Assembly: GCA_905181815.1 (NCBI GenBank)
Contig: CAJIZA010000002.1
Span: 1 to 61,554, forward strand
DNA from: an uncultured Planktomarina sp.
GTDB lineage: Bacteria; Pseudomonadota; Alphaproteobacteria; Rhodobacterales; Rhodobacteraceae
Length of the DNA: 61,554 bases
Direction: 5' to 3'
The notes beneath the pieces were generated by a model. It was given only the letters and a program-made list of their open reading frames with translations, did not search any database and was not told the DNA's origin. Below are positions 16,808 to 26,652 of this stretch, in pieces. Each line of letters begins with the position of its first letter. Position 1 is the first letter of the stretch. Both the position numbers and the translations under genes were made by a program.

Positions 16808-17674
16808 ATGAAAAGCGAATGGTTAACCACCGCCAGCACTTTGTCAAAAGCCTTGCCGTATCTGCAGCGCTATGACGGCGCAACAGTGGTGATAAAATTT
16901 GGCGGCCATGCCATGGGCAATGATGCAGCCATGGATTCCTTTGCGCGTGATGTTGTTTTGATGCAGCAGGTGGGGGTGAACCCAGTGATCGTGCACGGCG
17001 GCGGGCCAATGATAAACGACATGCTCAAGCGCCTGGATATTCAATCCCACTTCGTTGACGGGAAACGCGTCACGGATGCAGCGACGATGGAAGTTGTTGA
17101 AATGGTCCTTTCAGGGCGCGTTAATAAACGGATCGTACAGGCCATCAACGCGCAGGGCGGACGCGCGGTTGGCCTTTCGGGCAAGGACGCCAGTTTGATG
17201 ACCTGCGATGTTGCGGATCCGAAATTGGGTCTGGTTGGCAAGCCGCGCGACATTGATCCAACCGTTCTGAATACGCTTTTTGAGGCAGATATGATTCCGG
17301 TCATTGCCCCGCTTGGCGCAGGCGATGCGGGGGAGACCTTCAACATAAATGGCGACACAGTTGCCGGCGCCATTGCGGCAGCGCTCAAGGCAGACAGGCT
17401 TTTGCTTTTGACCGACGTGTCAGGCGTGAAAAATGTGGATGGCGACGTGCTGACAGAATTATCGCCAGACAATATCAAAGAGTTGACCACCAATGGTGTG
17501 ATTGCGGGCGGTATGATCCCTAAAACAGAAACCGCGCTGGAAGCGATTTCTGGCGGTGTGCGTGCGGTGGTGATTATCGACGGGCGCGCGCCAAATGCCT
17601 GTCTTCTAGAATTGTTCACGGACCACGGGGCAGGTTCTTTGATCCGATCTCCCGGCGCCTCCAAAAGATCATAG
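16808..17674 (+). CDS. argB: acetylglutamate kinase
   Basis: ArgB phosphorylates N-acetylglutamate, the second step of arginine synthesis. It has 288 residues and the amino-acid-kinase fold: [11 protein letters not shown] (phosphate binding), [11 protein letters not shown], the nucleotide site [13 protein letters not shown], and [18 protein letters not shown]. An N-terminal helix ([18 protein letters not shown]) like that of arginine-inhibited, hexameric kinases is present. It is separated from engB by 79 nt without an obvious promoter. Confidence 0.95.
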   Translation: MKSEWLTTASTLSKALPYLQRYDGATVVIKFGGHAMGNDAAMDSFARDVVLMQQVGVNPVIVHGGGPMINDMLKRLDIQSHFVDGKRVTDAATMEVVEMVLSGRVNKRIVQAINAQGGRAVGLSGKDASLMTCDVADPKLGLVGKPRDIDPTVLNTLFEADMIPVIAPLGAGDAGETFNINGDTVAGAIAAALKADRLLLLTDVSGVKNVDGDVLTELSPDNIKELTTNGVIAGGMIPKTETALEAISGGVRAVVIIDGRAPNACLLELFTDHGAGSLIRSPGASKRS

Positions 17675-17688
17675 AGAAGAGCGCGCAG

Positions 17689-18480
17689 ATGTCCCAAGAC
17701 GCCATCCTGCGCCTCGCCATATTTCTAGGCCTCTTCGCCATTTTAGCAGGCATCGAACATTTGGCCCCGCGCCGTCCTCGACCGCAAAAAAACCGGCGCT
17801 GGATCACCAATTGGCTCTTTGTTGTGGTCGACACTCTAACCCTGCGCGCCTTGGCAATATTTCTCCCATTCGCCGCAGTTTTGGCCGCCGCTGATGCCAG
17901 CGCACGAGGGTGGGGCCTACTCAACTTTTTTGCCCTGCCAGGTTGGATCGAGTTGATTGTGGTCATCCTGATGATGGATTTGGCAATATGGGTGCAACAT
18001 TTTCTGAGCCATAAAATCCCATTGCTCTGGCGCATTCACCGCGTACATCACTCTGATATTGAATTTGATGTCACCACTGCGATCCGCTTTCACCCTGTAG
18101 AGATTGCCTTGTCCATGGGGTTTAAGATTGGCTTGGTATATCTGCTTGGCCCCGCGGCCTGGACTGTGGTGGTATTTGAAGTTTTACTCAATGGGTCGGC
18201 CATGTTTAATCACGCCAATATCGCATTGCCGCAGAAACTGGATCGGGTCATTCGCAGTGTTTTGGTCACCCCTGACATGCACCGCATTCACCATTCGGTG
18301 TATCGCTTTGAGCACGATAGCAATTACGGATTTGCCCTATCGTGGTGGGACCGCCTGTTTGGCACTTATACCCAGAGCCCACAAGACGGGCATCAGCAGA
18401 TGAAAATCGGCCTGCAATGGCAAGATCTACGCCCCACGCGCCTGATCTGGTCTCTGGCTCTGCCATTCTTGCGCAAATGA
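17689..18480 (+). CDS. sterol desaturase-family membrane protein (fatty acid hydroxylase superfamily)
   Basis: Members are di-iron membrane oxygenases that hydroxylate or desaturate lipids. This 263-residue protein has four or so membrane segments and the His clusters that bind the metals: HFLSHK, HRVHHSD and HRIHHSV, spaced as in the superfamily. It starts 14 nt after argB and overlaps the next gene by 4 nt. The lipid substrate is unknown. Confidence 0.88.
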   Translation: MSQDAILRLAIFLGLFAILAGIEHLAPRRPRPQKNRRWITNWLFVVVDTLTLRALAIFLPFAAVLAAADASARGWGLLNFFALPGWIELIVVILMMDLAIWVQHFLSHKIPLLWRIHRVHHSDIEFDVTTAIRFHPVEIALSMGFKIGLVYLLGPAAWTVVVFEVLLNGSAMFNHANIALPQKLDRVIRSVLVTPDMHRIHHSVYRFEHDSNYGFALSWWDRLFGTYTQSPQDGHQQMKIGLQWQDLRPTRLIWSLALPFLRK

Positions 18481-19097
18481 CATATGGCGACCTCCTTTGC
18501 AGTATGCAGGCGGAACATCTGACCATCTTCGGAACCCTGCTCGGCGCGCGCGGCACGATCCTATTGCTCGGGCCACATGAGCCGGGGTTTTGGCCTGCGC
18601 TCTGTGACAGTCCCGAATGGCAAGATAGCGCGGCAGATCCCGTGGACCGCTGGTCACGACGTGTAATCACAGGGTTGGCAGACAGGCTTGGAGCGCCGGC
18701 ACATTTTCCTTTTGGCGCCCAGCCGGCTCCGTTTCTCACTTGGGCCATGGCCAATGACCGCGCATGGATAAGCCCCGTCGGCATGCTGGTACAGGCCGAG
18801 GCGGGGCTTATGGTCTCTTATCGCGGCGCTTTGGAATTTGATTGGGAATTCCGAAAACCCGAAGTGCCGACACATCCCTGCACCGGGTGCGCCAAGCCTT
18901 GCACCACCGCCTGCCCAGTTGGCGCGCTGCAAGGCGCCCAATATGATGTTGAGGCTTGCAGGTCTTACGTTAGGTCAGATCCAGAGCAACGCTGCCTCAC
19001 GACCGGCTGTCTGGCCCGACGCGCCTGCCCGGTTGGCCAAACCTATAAACGCGACGCGGCGCAGTCAGCCTATCACATGCGGGAATTTCTGAATTGA
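18477..19097 (+). CDS. QueG-like 4Fe-4S protein
   Basis: A 206-residue soluble protein whose last third carries a ferredoxin-type cluster motif CTGCAKPCTTACPVGAL plus further Cys (ACRSYV, CLTTGCLARRACPVGQ). The layout resembles the Fe-S end of epoxyqueuosine reductase, but the protein is much shorter and lacks the cobalamin-binding part of QueG. The ATG overlapping the upstream stop is used; a longer frame inside the previous gene is rejected. It overlaps the phosphatase gene by 4 nt. The function is unknown; electron transfer is likely. Confidence 0.75.
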   Translation: MTYGDLLCSMQAEHLTIFGTLLGARGTILLLGPHEPGFWPALCDSPEWQDSAADPVDRWSRRVITGLADRLGAPAHFPFGAQPAPFLTWAMANDRAWISPVGMLVQAEAGLMVSYRGALEFDWEFRKPEVPTHPCTGCAKPCTTACPVGALQGAQYDVEACRSYVRSDPEQRCLTTGCLARRACPVGQTYKRDAAQSAYHMREFLN

Positions 19098-19564
19098 AGC
19101 TCATATTAATGCGCCATACCCATGCCGACTGGATCCCCGGGCAAGACGATCACGCCCGCACTCTCAGCGCACGGGGGCAAGATGAAGCGCGCCGACTGGG
19201 CTCTTGGCTCAAAAAATCAGGTCATTTGCCACATCATGCATTGGTTTCAGATTCCAAACGCACATACCAAAGCTTTGCGGCGCTCAAGCTGACCTGCGCG
19301 GTTGATTTAGTGGCCCAACTCTATTTGGCGGAGCCCCCATCTTTGCGCGCGGCCATCAATGCCCAGTGCCACAACGATTGTCTATTGCTGCTGGCTCACA
19401 ATCCCGGAATTGCCGAGCTGGCCAGCATCTTGATCCAAACACCGCCGGCCCATGTTGCCTTCTACACATATCCACCCGGCGCAACGCTTGTGCTAAACTG
19501 GGAGCCCCAAGACGGATCGGCGCAGCTCATTGACTTCACAACGCCCGCAGATCTCGCGCCATAG
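19094..19564 (+). CDS. SixA-type histidine phosphatase
   Basis: A 156-residue histidine-phosphatase-superfamily protein. The catalytic RH is in LILMRHTHADW at the N-terminus and the second His in LLLAHNPGIAEL; the short length matches SixA. SixA acts on phosphohistidine proteins such as the nitrogen phosphotransfer system. The start is a TTG overlapping the upstream stop (TTGA), so translation is probably coupled. It is the last gene of the argB-side gene run. Confidence 0.82.
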   Translation: MKLILMRHTHADWIPGQDDHARTLSARGQDEARRLGSWLKKSGHLPHHALVSDSKRTYQSFAALKLTCAVDLVAQLYLAEPPSLRAAINAQCHNDCLLLLAHNPGIAELASILIQTPPAHVAFYTYPPGATLVLNWEPQDGSAQLIDFTTPADLAP

Positions 19565-19590
19565 AAAAGGGCCCCGAAGGGCCCACTTGA
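19564..19590 (-). terminator. intrinsic terminator of the aap operon
   Basis: A GGGCCC-TTCG-GGGCCC stem-loop (19569-19584) with the stable TTCG loop lies 31 nt beyond the aapP stop and is followed on the minus strand by TTTTC. It also lies at the end of the convergent sixA gene and may serve both directions. Confidence 0.75.
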
Positions 19591-19614
19591 AACTGTCATA
19601 GACTGCAAAGACTG

Positions 19615-20385
19615 TTAGTGGCCCAAAATTTGGCTCAAGAACAATTTTGTCCGATCTGATTGTGGATTGTTGAAGAACTCTTCCGGCTCGTTTTGTTCGA
19701 CGATCTGCCCTGCGTCCATGAAAATGACCCGATTAGCAACCTGGCGTGCAAACCCCATTTCATGGGTCACGCAGAGCATGGTCATACCATCTTCAGCCAG
19801 TTCGATCATCGTGTCCAGCACCTCTTTAATCATCTCAGGATCAAGCGCCGAGGTAGGTTCGTCAAAGAGCATGATCCGAGGCTTCATGCACAAGGAGCGC
19901 GCAATCGCGACCCGTTGTTGCTGACCGCCAGAAAGCTGACCTGGATATTTATCGGCCTGCTCCGGAATTTTAACCTTCTCAAGGAAATGCATCGCCGTTT
20001 CTTCAGCTTCTTTTTTGGGTATTTTTCGCACCCAAATAGGGGCCAAGGTGCAATTTTCCAAGATTGTCAGATGTGGGAATAGGTTGAAGTGTTGAAAGCA
20101 CATGCCGACTTCGGAGCGCACCTTATCGATGTTCTTCACATCAGAGGACAACAGTGTCCCATCAACCGTGATGGATCCCTGTTGATGCTCTTCTAGAGCA
20201 TTAATACAGCGAATAAGGGTGGATTTCCCGGAGCCAGACGGCCCGCAAATCACAATCCGCTCGCCACGCTGCACATCAAGGTTGATGTCGCGCAGCACGT
20301 GGAATGTGCCATACCATTTGTTCATATTCTCGATTGAGATTGCGATCTCATCGGAAACTTTCATTTGGGCTTCAGACATTCTCAA
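19615..20385 (-). CDS. aapP: general amino-acid ABC transporter, ATPase
   Basis: This is the cytoplasmic ATPase of the broad-specificity L-amino-acid transporter AapJQMP. It has 256 residues with Walker [10 protein letters not shown], signature [15 protein letters not shown], Walker [15 protein letters not shown] and switch His in CVTHEMGFA. It is the last gene of the operon, 7 nt after aapM. Confidence 0.94.
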   Translation of the reverse strand: MRMSEAQMKVSDEIAISIENMNKWYGTFHVLRDINLDVQRGERIVICGPSGSGKSTLIRCINALEEHQQGSITVDGTLLSSDVKNIDKVRSEVGMCFQHFNLFPHLTILENCTLAPIWVRKIPKKEAEETAMHFLEKVKIPEQADKYPGQLSGGQQQRVAIARSLCMKPRIMLFDEPTSALDPEMIKEVLDTMIELAEDGMTMLCVTHEMGFARQVANRVIFMDAGQIVEQNEPEEFFNNPQSDRTKLFLSQILGH

Positions 20386-20392
20386 AGCTCCC

Positions 20393-21685
20393 TTAGTGAT
20401 GATCGGTTCGAAGCTGACGCTCCAACCATTGTGAATATTGTGAAATGCCGTAGCAGACGACGAAGAACAGCAAAATAGCGAGGAGATACAGCTCCCAATA
20501 GATCCCCGTCCAAGCTGTGGACGAAGAAATCGGACCCCGGATCATACCTACGAGATCAAACATTGAGATAACCGAAACCAAAGTCGTGTCTTTGAACAAA
20601 CCAACCGCCACGTTTACGATGCCCGGAATTGAGATCTTGAGCGCCTGCGGCAGGATGATTAAACGCATCGCCTGCGGGTAATCCAAGCCCAGACTGTCAG
20701 CAGCTTCATACTGCCCGCGCGGCAAGGCCGCGAGGCCACCCCGGATAACCTCTGCGATATAGGCCGCAGAGAAGAGTGTGATCATAATAATCACCCTTAG
20801 GATCAAATCCAGATTGGTGCCCGGTGGGAAGAAATAAGATAGGACGACATTGGCCACAAATAGCAGTGTGATCAGCGGCACGCCGCGAATAAATTCAATA
20901 AACACCACACAAATGCCCTTGATGATGGGCATATTCGACTGTCTTCCCAAGGCCAGGACGACCCCTAGGGGAATGGATAGAGACACGCAGACCGTTCCCA
21001 GGATAAGGTTGAGCATAAAGCCGCCCATATCCCGCGAGGCCACAGGCTCAAGCGCTATAAACTCAGGCAGCGCTGCGGTCACAAAGCTGCCAAGATAAAG
21101 CACCAGCGCCACGGCGACGACACCGGTCAACAGCCCAGTAGCAAAGCCAGTCAGGCGCTCCATTTTCACGAAGGCCAGGTAACCCGCGATGAGTGATAGG
21201 GCGACCACAACAGGGGTTAAAAGTGTTCCACCCCAGATCAACCAAAAAGCTAGGAAGGGGTAAATTGCGGAAAACATCAGCATGTTGCGTGGCAATTTTT
21301 GAAACAAAATCGGGGCGATGCAGACCAAAAGCAACCCAAAGGTCAAAGTCGGGCGCCAGTAGGCTTCGACCGGATATTTAAAGCCAAATAACATTTGGTT
21401 CCAGCGTTCCACCAAAACTGACCAACAAGCGCCACTGGTGCCTTGCAATACTTCCCGGCATTCCCGCAGGCTACTGGTGGTCCAGACTCCGTTCCACATC
21501 CAGGGTGTCGACGCGAGAATAATTTTGGCGACGAAATAGATGGACAGAATGGTTAGGATCGAATTGATCCAATTCGAGAACAGGTTTTCCCGAATCCATT
21601 TGACCACACCAGCCTGTTGAATGGGCGGTGCGGAGGGCGGGATAGGCTCATGACGTACAAAGCCAATGTTCGGTGTATCGCTCAT
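20393..21685 (-). CDS. aapM: general amino-acid ABC transporter, permease AapM
   Basis: This is one of two membrane subunits. It has 430 residues, including the long N-terminal extension (first 200 residues, several extra membrane segments) typical of AapM. The polar-amino-acid permease core follows, with [12 protein letters not shown] and the EAA loop [24 protein letters not shown]. It begins 1 nt after the aapQ stop. Confidence 0.94.
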   Translation of the reverse strand: MSDTPNIGFVRHEPIPPSAPPIQQAGVVKWIRENLFSNWINSILTILSIYFVAKIILASTPWMWNGVWTTSSLRECREVLQGTSGACWSVLVERWNQMLFGFKYPVEAYWRPTLTFGLLLVCIAPILFQKLPRNMLMFSAIYPFLAFWLIWGGTLLTPVVVALSLIAGYLAFVKMERLTGFATGLLTGVVAVALVLYLGSFVTAALPEFIALEPVASRDMGGFMLNLILGTVCVSLSIPLGVVLALGRQSNMPIIKGICVVFIEFIRGVPLITLLFVANVVLSYFFPPGTNLDLILRVIIMITLFSAAYIAEVIRGGLAALPRGQYEAADSLGLDYPQAMRLIILPQALKISIPGIVNVAVGLFKDTTLVSVISMFDLVGMIRGPISSSTAWTGIYWELYLLAILLFFVVCYGISQYSQWLERQLRTDHH

Positions 21686-21686
21686 C

Positions 21687-22901
21687 TCAACGCTCCTTCA
21701 ACTTCATAGCATTGTTGTAGACGTTCATAATCGCCGAAATTGACAGGCTGATGACCAAATAGAACAGCATCAAGATCAAAATACATTCAATCGCGCGGCC
21801 CGTTTGATTGAGCGTAATACCTCCCAGCGTGCCGGTAATATCCATATAACCGACGGCAATGGCCAGCGAACTATTTTTGGTGATGTTGAGATATTGTGAG
21901 ATCAGCGGCGGTACGATGACACGCAGCGCTTGCGGCAAAATGATCAGTGACATAATCCGACCCGGACGCATGCCCAAAGCAGCAGCAGCCTCCGTTTGGC
22001 CATAGCTAATGGCTTGGATCCCTGCACGGACATTTTCAGCAATGAACGCTCCGGTATAGATGGCCAAGGCAAACCACAGCGCAATCAAAGACAGGCGCAA
22101 ATGCAAGCCACCCTTAAAGTTAAACCCTTTAAGCTCAGGGTTCTCCAGCCCAATCGGGCTGCCCAAAACAAAATAGACCAGCACAGTTGGGACGAGCAAA
22201 ATGCTAATGGATGGCAAGAACGTTGGAATCAAACGTCCAGTATTGAAAAGCAAGTTTTTAGCATAGCGCCGGAAGACAAAAACACCGATGATTGAGAGAC
22301 CAAAAGTGGTTAATACAACCCAGCCAAGATCTTCCAAAACCAGCCGAGGAATGTAAACCCCACGGTTGGTGAAGGCGACCATGTCAAGCCACATGGAGCT
22401 TGTCGCTGCGTCACCACGAAATTCACGAGGCTGCGGCAAGACATTCGACATGACGAGAAAAATGATCAAAATCCAGATCAAAACAGGCACATTGCGAAAG
22501 GCTTCCACATATATGGCCATGAGTTTTGAGACGACCCAGTTATTTGAGAGGCGCAGCACCCCCGCGATGACACCCAAAATGGTGGCGCTCACACAGGCCA
22601 AGAAGGCCACGATCAGCGTATTCACGGCCCCCACCATAGAGGCGCGGCCATGGCTCATCTGATTGTTATATTCGATGGGCATTTGATTGATGTCATAGCC
22701 AGCTGTCTCGCCAAAGAATCTCCAGCTGATGTTCAGACCCGCGTCAGAAAGGTTCGACAGAAGATTAGAAACTAGATAGCCCATTGCAAAAATAAGTCCG
22801 ATCAGCGCAATCACTTGAAATGTTGTTGATCGGTAGCGGGTATCATTTATCAACATTGACAAGCTGAACTTGCTTGCCCCTGTTTGCGTCGTTGATGACA
22901 T
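21687..22901 (-). CDS. aapQ: general amino-acid ABC transporter, permease AapQ
   Basis: This is the second membrane subunit, 404 residues. Features are a first membrane segment near residue 30, the periplasmic region with WRFFGETAGYDI, EAFRNVPVLIWILI and the EAA loop EAAAALGMRPGRIMSLIILP. It follows aapJ after about 110 nt containing a strong stem-loop and is coupled to aapM. Confidence 0.94.
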   Translation of the reverse strand: MSSTTQTGASKFSLSMLINDTRYRSTTFQVIALIGLIFAMGYLVSNLLSNLSDAGLNISWRFFGETAGYDINQMPIEYNNQMSHGRASMVGAVNTLIVAFLACVSATILGVIAGVLRLSNNWVVSKLMAIYVEAFRNVPVLIWILIIFLVMSNVLPQPREFRGDAATSSMWLDMVAFTNRGVYIPRLVLEDLGWVVLTTFGLSIIGVFVFRRYAKNLLFNTGRLIPTFLPSISILLVPTVLVYFVLGSPIGLENPELKGFNFKGGLHLRLSLIALWFALAIYTGAFIAENVRAGIQAISYGQTEAAAALGMRPGRIMSLIILPQALRVIVPPLISQYLNITKNSSLAIAVGYMDITGTLGGITLNQTGRAIECILILMLFYLVISLSISAIMNVYNNAMKLKER

Positions 22902-22971
22902 GGAGTTTTTCCCTGAGTTTCTGAATCTATTTTAGTTTTTATATTTTCAGACTTGTCGTAGGCTTGGATAT

Positions 22972-22998
22972 GAAAAGGGCGCAGATTTCTCTACGCCC
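22972..22998 (-). promoter_or_regulatory. stem-loop between aapJ and aapQ (partial terminator)
   Basis: A 9-bp stem with a GAAA tetraloop (GGGCGTAGA-GAAA-TCTGCGCCC) starts 15 nt after the aapJ stop and is followed by TTTTC. It looks like a weak intrinsic terminator or message-stabilising stem. Either role would leave the binding protein more abundant than the permeases. Confidence 0.75.
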
Positions 22999-23012
22999 AA
23001 TCCAAAAAATTC

Positions 23013-24029
23013 TTAGCGGAATGGTGGTGAATAGATCAGACCGCCGTCTTTCCACTGTGCGTTCAAACCACGGGACAGGCCGATGTTTGTTGCAGCACCG
23101 ATGTTGCTTTCAAACACTTCACCGTAGTTGCCGCCGGACATGATGGCGCGTTTTGCCCATTCTGCGTCCAGACCCAGCATTTCGCCCAAAGTGCCTTCAG
23201 TGCCCAACAGACGGTTGATTTCTGGGTTGTTTGTGCCAGCAGACATCTCAGCGATGTTGTCAGAAGTCACACCCAGCTCTTCAGCTGTGATTAATGCGTT
23301 CAAAGTCCAGCGCGCGATATCACCCCAATCGTTGTCGCCATGACGTACCAATGGGCCGAGTGGCTCCTTGGAAACCACGTCAGGCAGAACAACATAGTCA
23401 TCTGGATTTGGGAAGTTTGCACGCTGTGCTGCCAAAGCAGAACGGTCAGTTGTGTAAACGTCGCAAGAACCTGCAAGGAACAACTGAGCGGCTTCAGAAC
23501 CAGTTTCGATTGGCACTGGTTCATAAGAGATGCCGTTCGCACGGAAGAAGTCAGCCAAGTTCAGCTCTGTAGTTGTACCAGTTTGGATACAAACTGTCGC
23601 GCCATCTAGCTCAGAGGCTGAAGACACACCCAAAGAAGCTGGAACCATGAAGCCTTGACCGTCGTAGTAATTTACACCAACGAATTCAAACTTCAGGTCA
23701 ACGTCGCGAGACATTGTCCAAGTAGTGTTACGGGCGAGCAGATCGATTTCGCCAGACGCCAAAGCGGTGAAACGCGTTTTGCCGGTTGTTGGAACGAATT
23801 CAACAGCCATGTTGTCGCCCAATACTGCAGCGGCAACAGCGCGGCAGACAGCAACGTCAAAACCCTGCCAAACGCCATTTGCATCAGGCTCAGCGAAACC
23901 TGGAACACCTGTGGTCACACCACAGTTCAATTTGCCACGTGCTTTAACATCATCGAGGGTGCCAGCAGATACCAAACCAGCCGCCAGGCCAGCTACAGTC
24001 AATGCACCAAGAAATACGGTTTTTTTCAT
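23013..24029 (-). CDS. aapJ: general amino-acid ABC transporter, binding protein
   Basis: This is the periplasmic L-amino-acid receptor, 338 residues with a signal peptide (hydrophobic ALTVAGLAAGLVSA, cleavage near residue 22). Bacterial extracellular solute-binding family 3 motifs are present: GKLNCGVTTGVPGFAEPD, GFDVAVCRAVAAAV and RFTALASGEIDLLARNTT. It is the first gene of the operon and has its own leader of about 200 nt (24030-24239), A/T-rich, in which I could not place a promoter with confidence. Confidence 0.95.
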   Translation of the reverse strand: MKKTVFLGALTVAGLAAGLVSAGTLDDVKARGKLNCGVTTGVPGFAEPDANGVWQGFDVAVCRAVAAAVLGDNMAVEFVPTTGKTRFTALASGEIDLLARNTTWTMSRDVDLKFEFVGVNYYDGQGFMVPASLGVSSASELDGATVCIQTGTTTELNLADFFRANGISYEPVPIETGSEAAQLFLAGSCDVYTTDRSALAAQRANFPNPDDYVVLPDVVSKEPLGPLVRHGDNDWGDIARWTLNALITAEELGVTSDNIAEMSAGTNNPEINRLLGTEGTLGEMLGLDAEWAKRAIMSGGNYGEVFESNIGAATNIGLSRGLNAQWKDGGLIYSPPFR

Positions 24030-24239
24030 TTTTACCTCATCCTGTTTTCCGCCCCAAAGGGGCAGCCTAATCCAATTAAATTAATTGGCATGAATGCAAG
24101 AGTTTCCTCCGCAATGGAAAAGACCATGCCAAGTTTTATGTCAGCCGGTCAAGAGATCACCGCAAGAATCGATGCTTTTTGGTTAACATTTCGTTAAAAT
24201 AGGGCTAAATAAACTGTGTACACTTGTATACTGCGCGAC

Positions 24240-24944
24240 TCAGCTCATTTTATGGAATCTATGGGCGTGCAAAAATGCCAAATGCTTTAAATTTGCCGTA
24301 GCGTCAGCTTCATCATCCTGACCCCACTGCTCAATTTGCCACAGTTCGTCGAGTCGCGAGCATATCCAAAGATAGTCAATGGCAAACGCCTCTGCCTGTG
24401 CCGCCAGCCCAATCACCAATGACCCGGACATGCTAACAAGATCATGCAGAGCAGCCAATTGAAACGGCGACTGCGCCATAACCCGCGCAGTTAAGTTGGC
24501 CACCGCATTCGCCGGTTGCGCCACATGCATCACCCCTTCTGCGGTGCGCAGGGGCGCATCCAGTACCTCAGCCGCCCAAGCCAAAAGTGGATCCCAAGCC
24601 TCTTTTTGACGGGCTACTAATTCTTCGGGTGCTGGGGCACGGTAACACAGTAAATCATTTTCGCCATAAGCAGCAATTAACTTCGCCACTTCATGCCGTT
24701 GCGGCGTCACCTTGTCCAAGGCCGCATTTGCCGAGCGCGTGGTGGGCATCGTAAGCGGGTCGATCTTCTCGCTTTGCGCTTCCCACTCAGCCGCTATCGC
24801 CGCTGCCATGGCTTGAGTGGGCACTGCTAAACTTGCCTTGGCTGGCGTTTTGACCAAGCGTTTATCCAACAGGATCACATAGCCTTCCCCACGCAGATCA
24901 ACTGTCACATCACTCCAAAATCGTTTTGCAGCCCAATCGCTCAT
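24240..24944 (-). CDS. ATP12-family F1-ATPase assembly chaperone
   Basis: ATP12 proteins help the F1-ATPase alpha subunit to assemble; the family is shared by mitochondria and alphaproteobacteria. It has 234 residues. The N-terminal RFWSDVTVDL...LLDKRLVKTPAK and the central EWEAQSEKIDPLTMPTTRSANAALD are characteristic; YGENDLLCYRAPAPEELV and a C-terminal helical bundle follow. It overlaps the HAD gene by 4 nt and is the last gene of the crcB-rluC-HAD-ATP12 string. Confidence 0.9.
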   Translation of the reverse strand: MSDWAAKRFWSDVTVDLRGEGYVILLDKRLVKTPAKASLAVPTQAMAAAIAAEWEAQSEKIDPLTMPTTRSANAALDKVTPQRHEVAKLIAAYGENDLLCYRAPAPEELVARQKEAWDPLLAWAAEVLDAPLRTAEGVMHVAQPANAVANLTARVMAQSPFQLAALHDLVSMSGSLVIGLAAQAEAFAIDYLWICSRLDELWQIEQWGQDDEADATANLKHLAFLHAHRFHKMS

Positions 24945-25609
24945 ATCTCACCCCATAGATTTTGAACTTCCGGCACCAGTTGCGCATAATCAGCGACCAT
25001 CCGATCAGCCTGCCCGCGCAAAGCTTGTTCCGCATGATAGCCCCAACAGACACCAATCGTTTTTAGCCCAGCAGCCCTGCCCATTTGCATATCAAACGTA
25101 GTATCACCGATCATCACCCCGCGCGCGGCGCCGCTTTCCGCCATAGCCTGTATAGCCATAGAGGGATGCGGCTTAGATGGGTGATCATCTGCCACTTGCG
25201 TTGTTACAAAACGCCGGGCCAAATTGAGATTCGACAAAACATAGCGCAAACCACGGCGCGATTTGCCGGTGGCGATACCTAAGACAATATCATCCATATC
25301 TTTCAGTCTGTCCAAACACTCCAGGGCCCCCGGGTAGAGCGGTGAGGCAGAAGCCGATTGGCGAAGGCTTGCGAAACTGTTTTTATAGGCCTCAACCAAC
25401 AACCCACGCTCTTGCGAATCTGTTTCAGAACAGAGCTGCGCAAAGGCTTCAGACAATGACAAACCTACGATAGCCAATATCTCAGAGGCGGGCGGCAAGT
25501 CGAGACCACGCGCCTTGAAAGCAAATTCCATGGCTCCCAAAATATGGGTTTGACTGTCGATCAGCGTACCATCCACATCAAATAGAACCAAAGTGCGCTG
25601 TCGGCTCAT
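24941..25609 (-). CDS. HAD-superfamily phosphatase, Gph-like
   Basis: A 222-residue HAD hydrolase of the phosphoglycolate-phosphatase type. Motif I is FDVDGTLIDSQ (nucleophile Asp), motif II GIATGKS and motif III/IV GVMIGDTTFDMQMG; a helical cap lies at about residues 18-85. It overlaps rluC and the ATP12 gene by 4 nt each, so all are translated together. The natural substrate is not certain. Confidence 0.88.
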   Translation of the reverse strand: MSRQRTLVLFDVDGTLIDSQTHILGAMEFAFKARGLDLPPASEILAIVGLSLSEAFAQLCSETDSQERGLLVEAYKNSFASLRQSASASPLYPGALECLDRLKDMDDIVLGIATGKSRRGLRYVLSNLNLARRFVTTQVADDHPSKPHPSMAIQAMAESGAARGVMIGDTTFDMQMGRAAGLKTIGVCWGYHAEQALRGQADRMVADYAQLVPEVQNLWGEI

Positions 25610-26652
25610 TCATCGCCCTCGAATGGATCAAGTTCCACATCGCGCGGATCCCATTGCATCTGATCCCACGTGCGCTGCATATGCTCTGGCAAGGGGGCGA
25701 TAAACGACAACATTGCGCGGGTCACCGGATGCTCCAGCCGCATATGCCTGGCGTGCAGATGCATCTTTTTACTGATATCTCCACCCAATTGCGCACCCCA
25801 CCCATGCCCAAGATTTTCTTGGCTTGAGCCACCATATTTTCCATCCCCAACAATGGGATGCCCCATTTCGGCCATATGCGCCCGCAGCTGATGCGTCCGT
25901 CCAGTTACTGGGACCAATGCCACCCAAGCCGCCCGGCTACCAAGCGGCGATAGAACAGCATAATCAGTAGTGGCGCGCTTCGCTCCGGGAGTTGTTGCGA
26001 CCTCATTGGGATGTAAGCAATGCATTTTCTCACCCTCACCAAAGCTGCCATGGCCACCGGCTTTGACCAACCCATATTTTACGGTGCCCATTTTTGGATG
26101 TGGCACGCCAGCGACAACGGCCCAATAAATCTTGCGTGTCTCACGGTGGCGAAAGGCCTCAGCCAAAGTCGCCGCCATTTGCCGGCTCCGCCCTAGGATC
26201 AAAACCCCAGAGGTGTCCTTGTCCAAACGATGCACAAGCCGCGGGTTTTCGTCATTGCCGAACCGCAGCGCAGGGGTGAGACCGTCCACATGGCGATGCT
26301 GCTTGCTGCCCCCCTGCACCGGCAGGCCCGGCGGTTTGTTCAACGCAATAATATGCTCATCGCGGTACAGCACGCAGGATTGAATCATTTTGGCATCAGC
26401 ATCAGAGATTTTTTTGTCAACAATGGCAGGCGCTGGCGCATCCGGCAAAGGCGGAATGCGTACCATTTGCCCCACTTCGACCCGGGTATTGGACTTCACC
26501 CGTCCCCCATCAACGCGGATGTCGCCCTTGCGACACATCTTTTCGATCTGGCCTTGCTGCACCTGCGGAAAGAGGCGGCGAAACCAACGATCCAAGCGCT
26601 GATCGCCATCTCCCTCATTGACTTCCAAAAGCTGTACTCGGCTCATGCCCAT
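25606..26652 (-). CDS. rluC: RluC/RluD-family 23S rRNA pseudouridine synthase
   Basis: It converts uridines to pseudouridine in rRNA. It has 348 residues with an N-terminal S4 RNA-binding domain (QRLDRWFRRLFPQVQQGQIEK) and the catalytic domain with the invariant Asp in HRLDKDTSGVLILGRS; GRTHQLRAHMAEMGHPIVGD is the second family signature. The start may be two codons downstream (MSRVQ). It overlaps crcB by 10 nt. RluC is more likely than RluD from the S4 architecture, but site specificity is not proven. Confidence 0.9.
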   Translation of the reverse strand: MGMSRVQLLEVNEGDGDQRLDRWFRRLFPQVQQGQIEKMCRKGDIRVDGGRVKSNTRVEVGQMVRIPPLPDAPAPAIVDKKISDADAKMIQSCVLYRDEHIIALNKPPGLPVQGGSKQHRHVDGLTPALRFGNDENPRLVHRLDKDTSGVLILGRSRQMAATLAEAFRHRETRKIYWAVVAGVPHPKMGTVKYGLVKAGGHGSFGEGEKMHCLHPNEVATTPGAKRATTDYAVLSPLGSRAAWVALVPVTGRTHQLRAHMAEMGHPIVGDGKYGGSSQENLGHGWGAQLGGDISKKMHLHARHMRLEHPVTRAMLSFIAPLPEHMQRTWDQMQWDPRDVELDPFEGDE

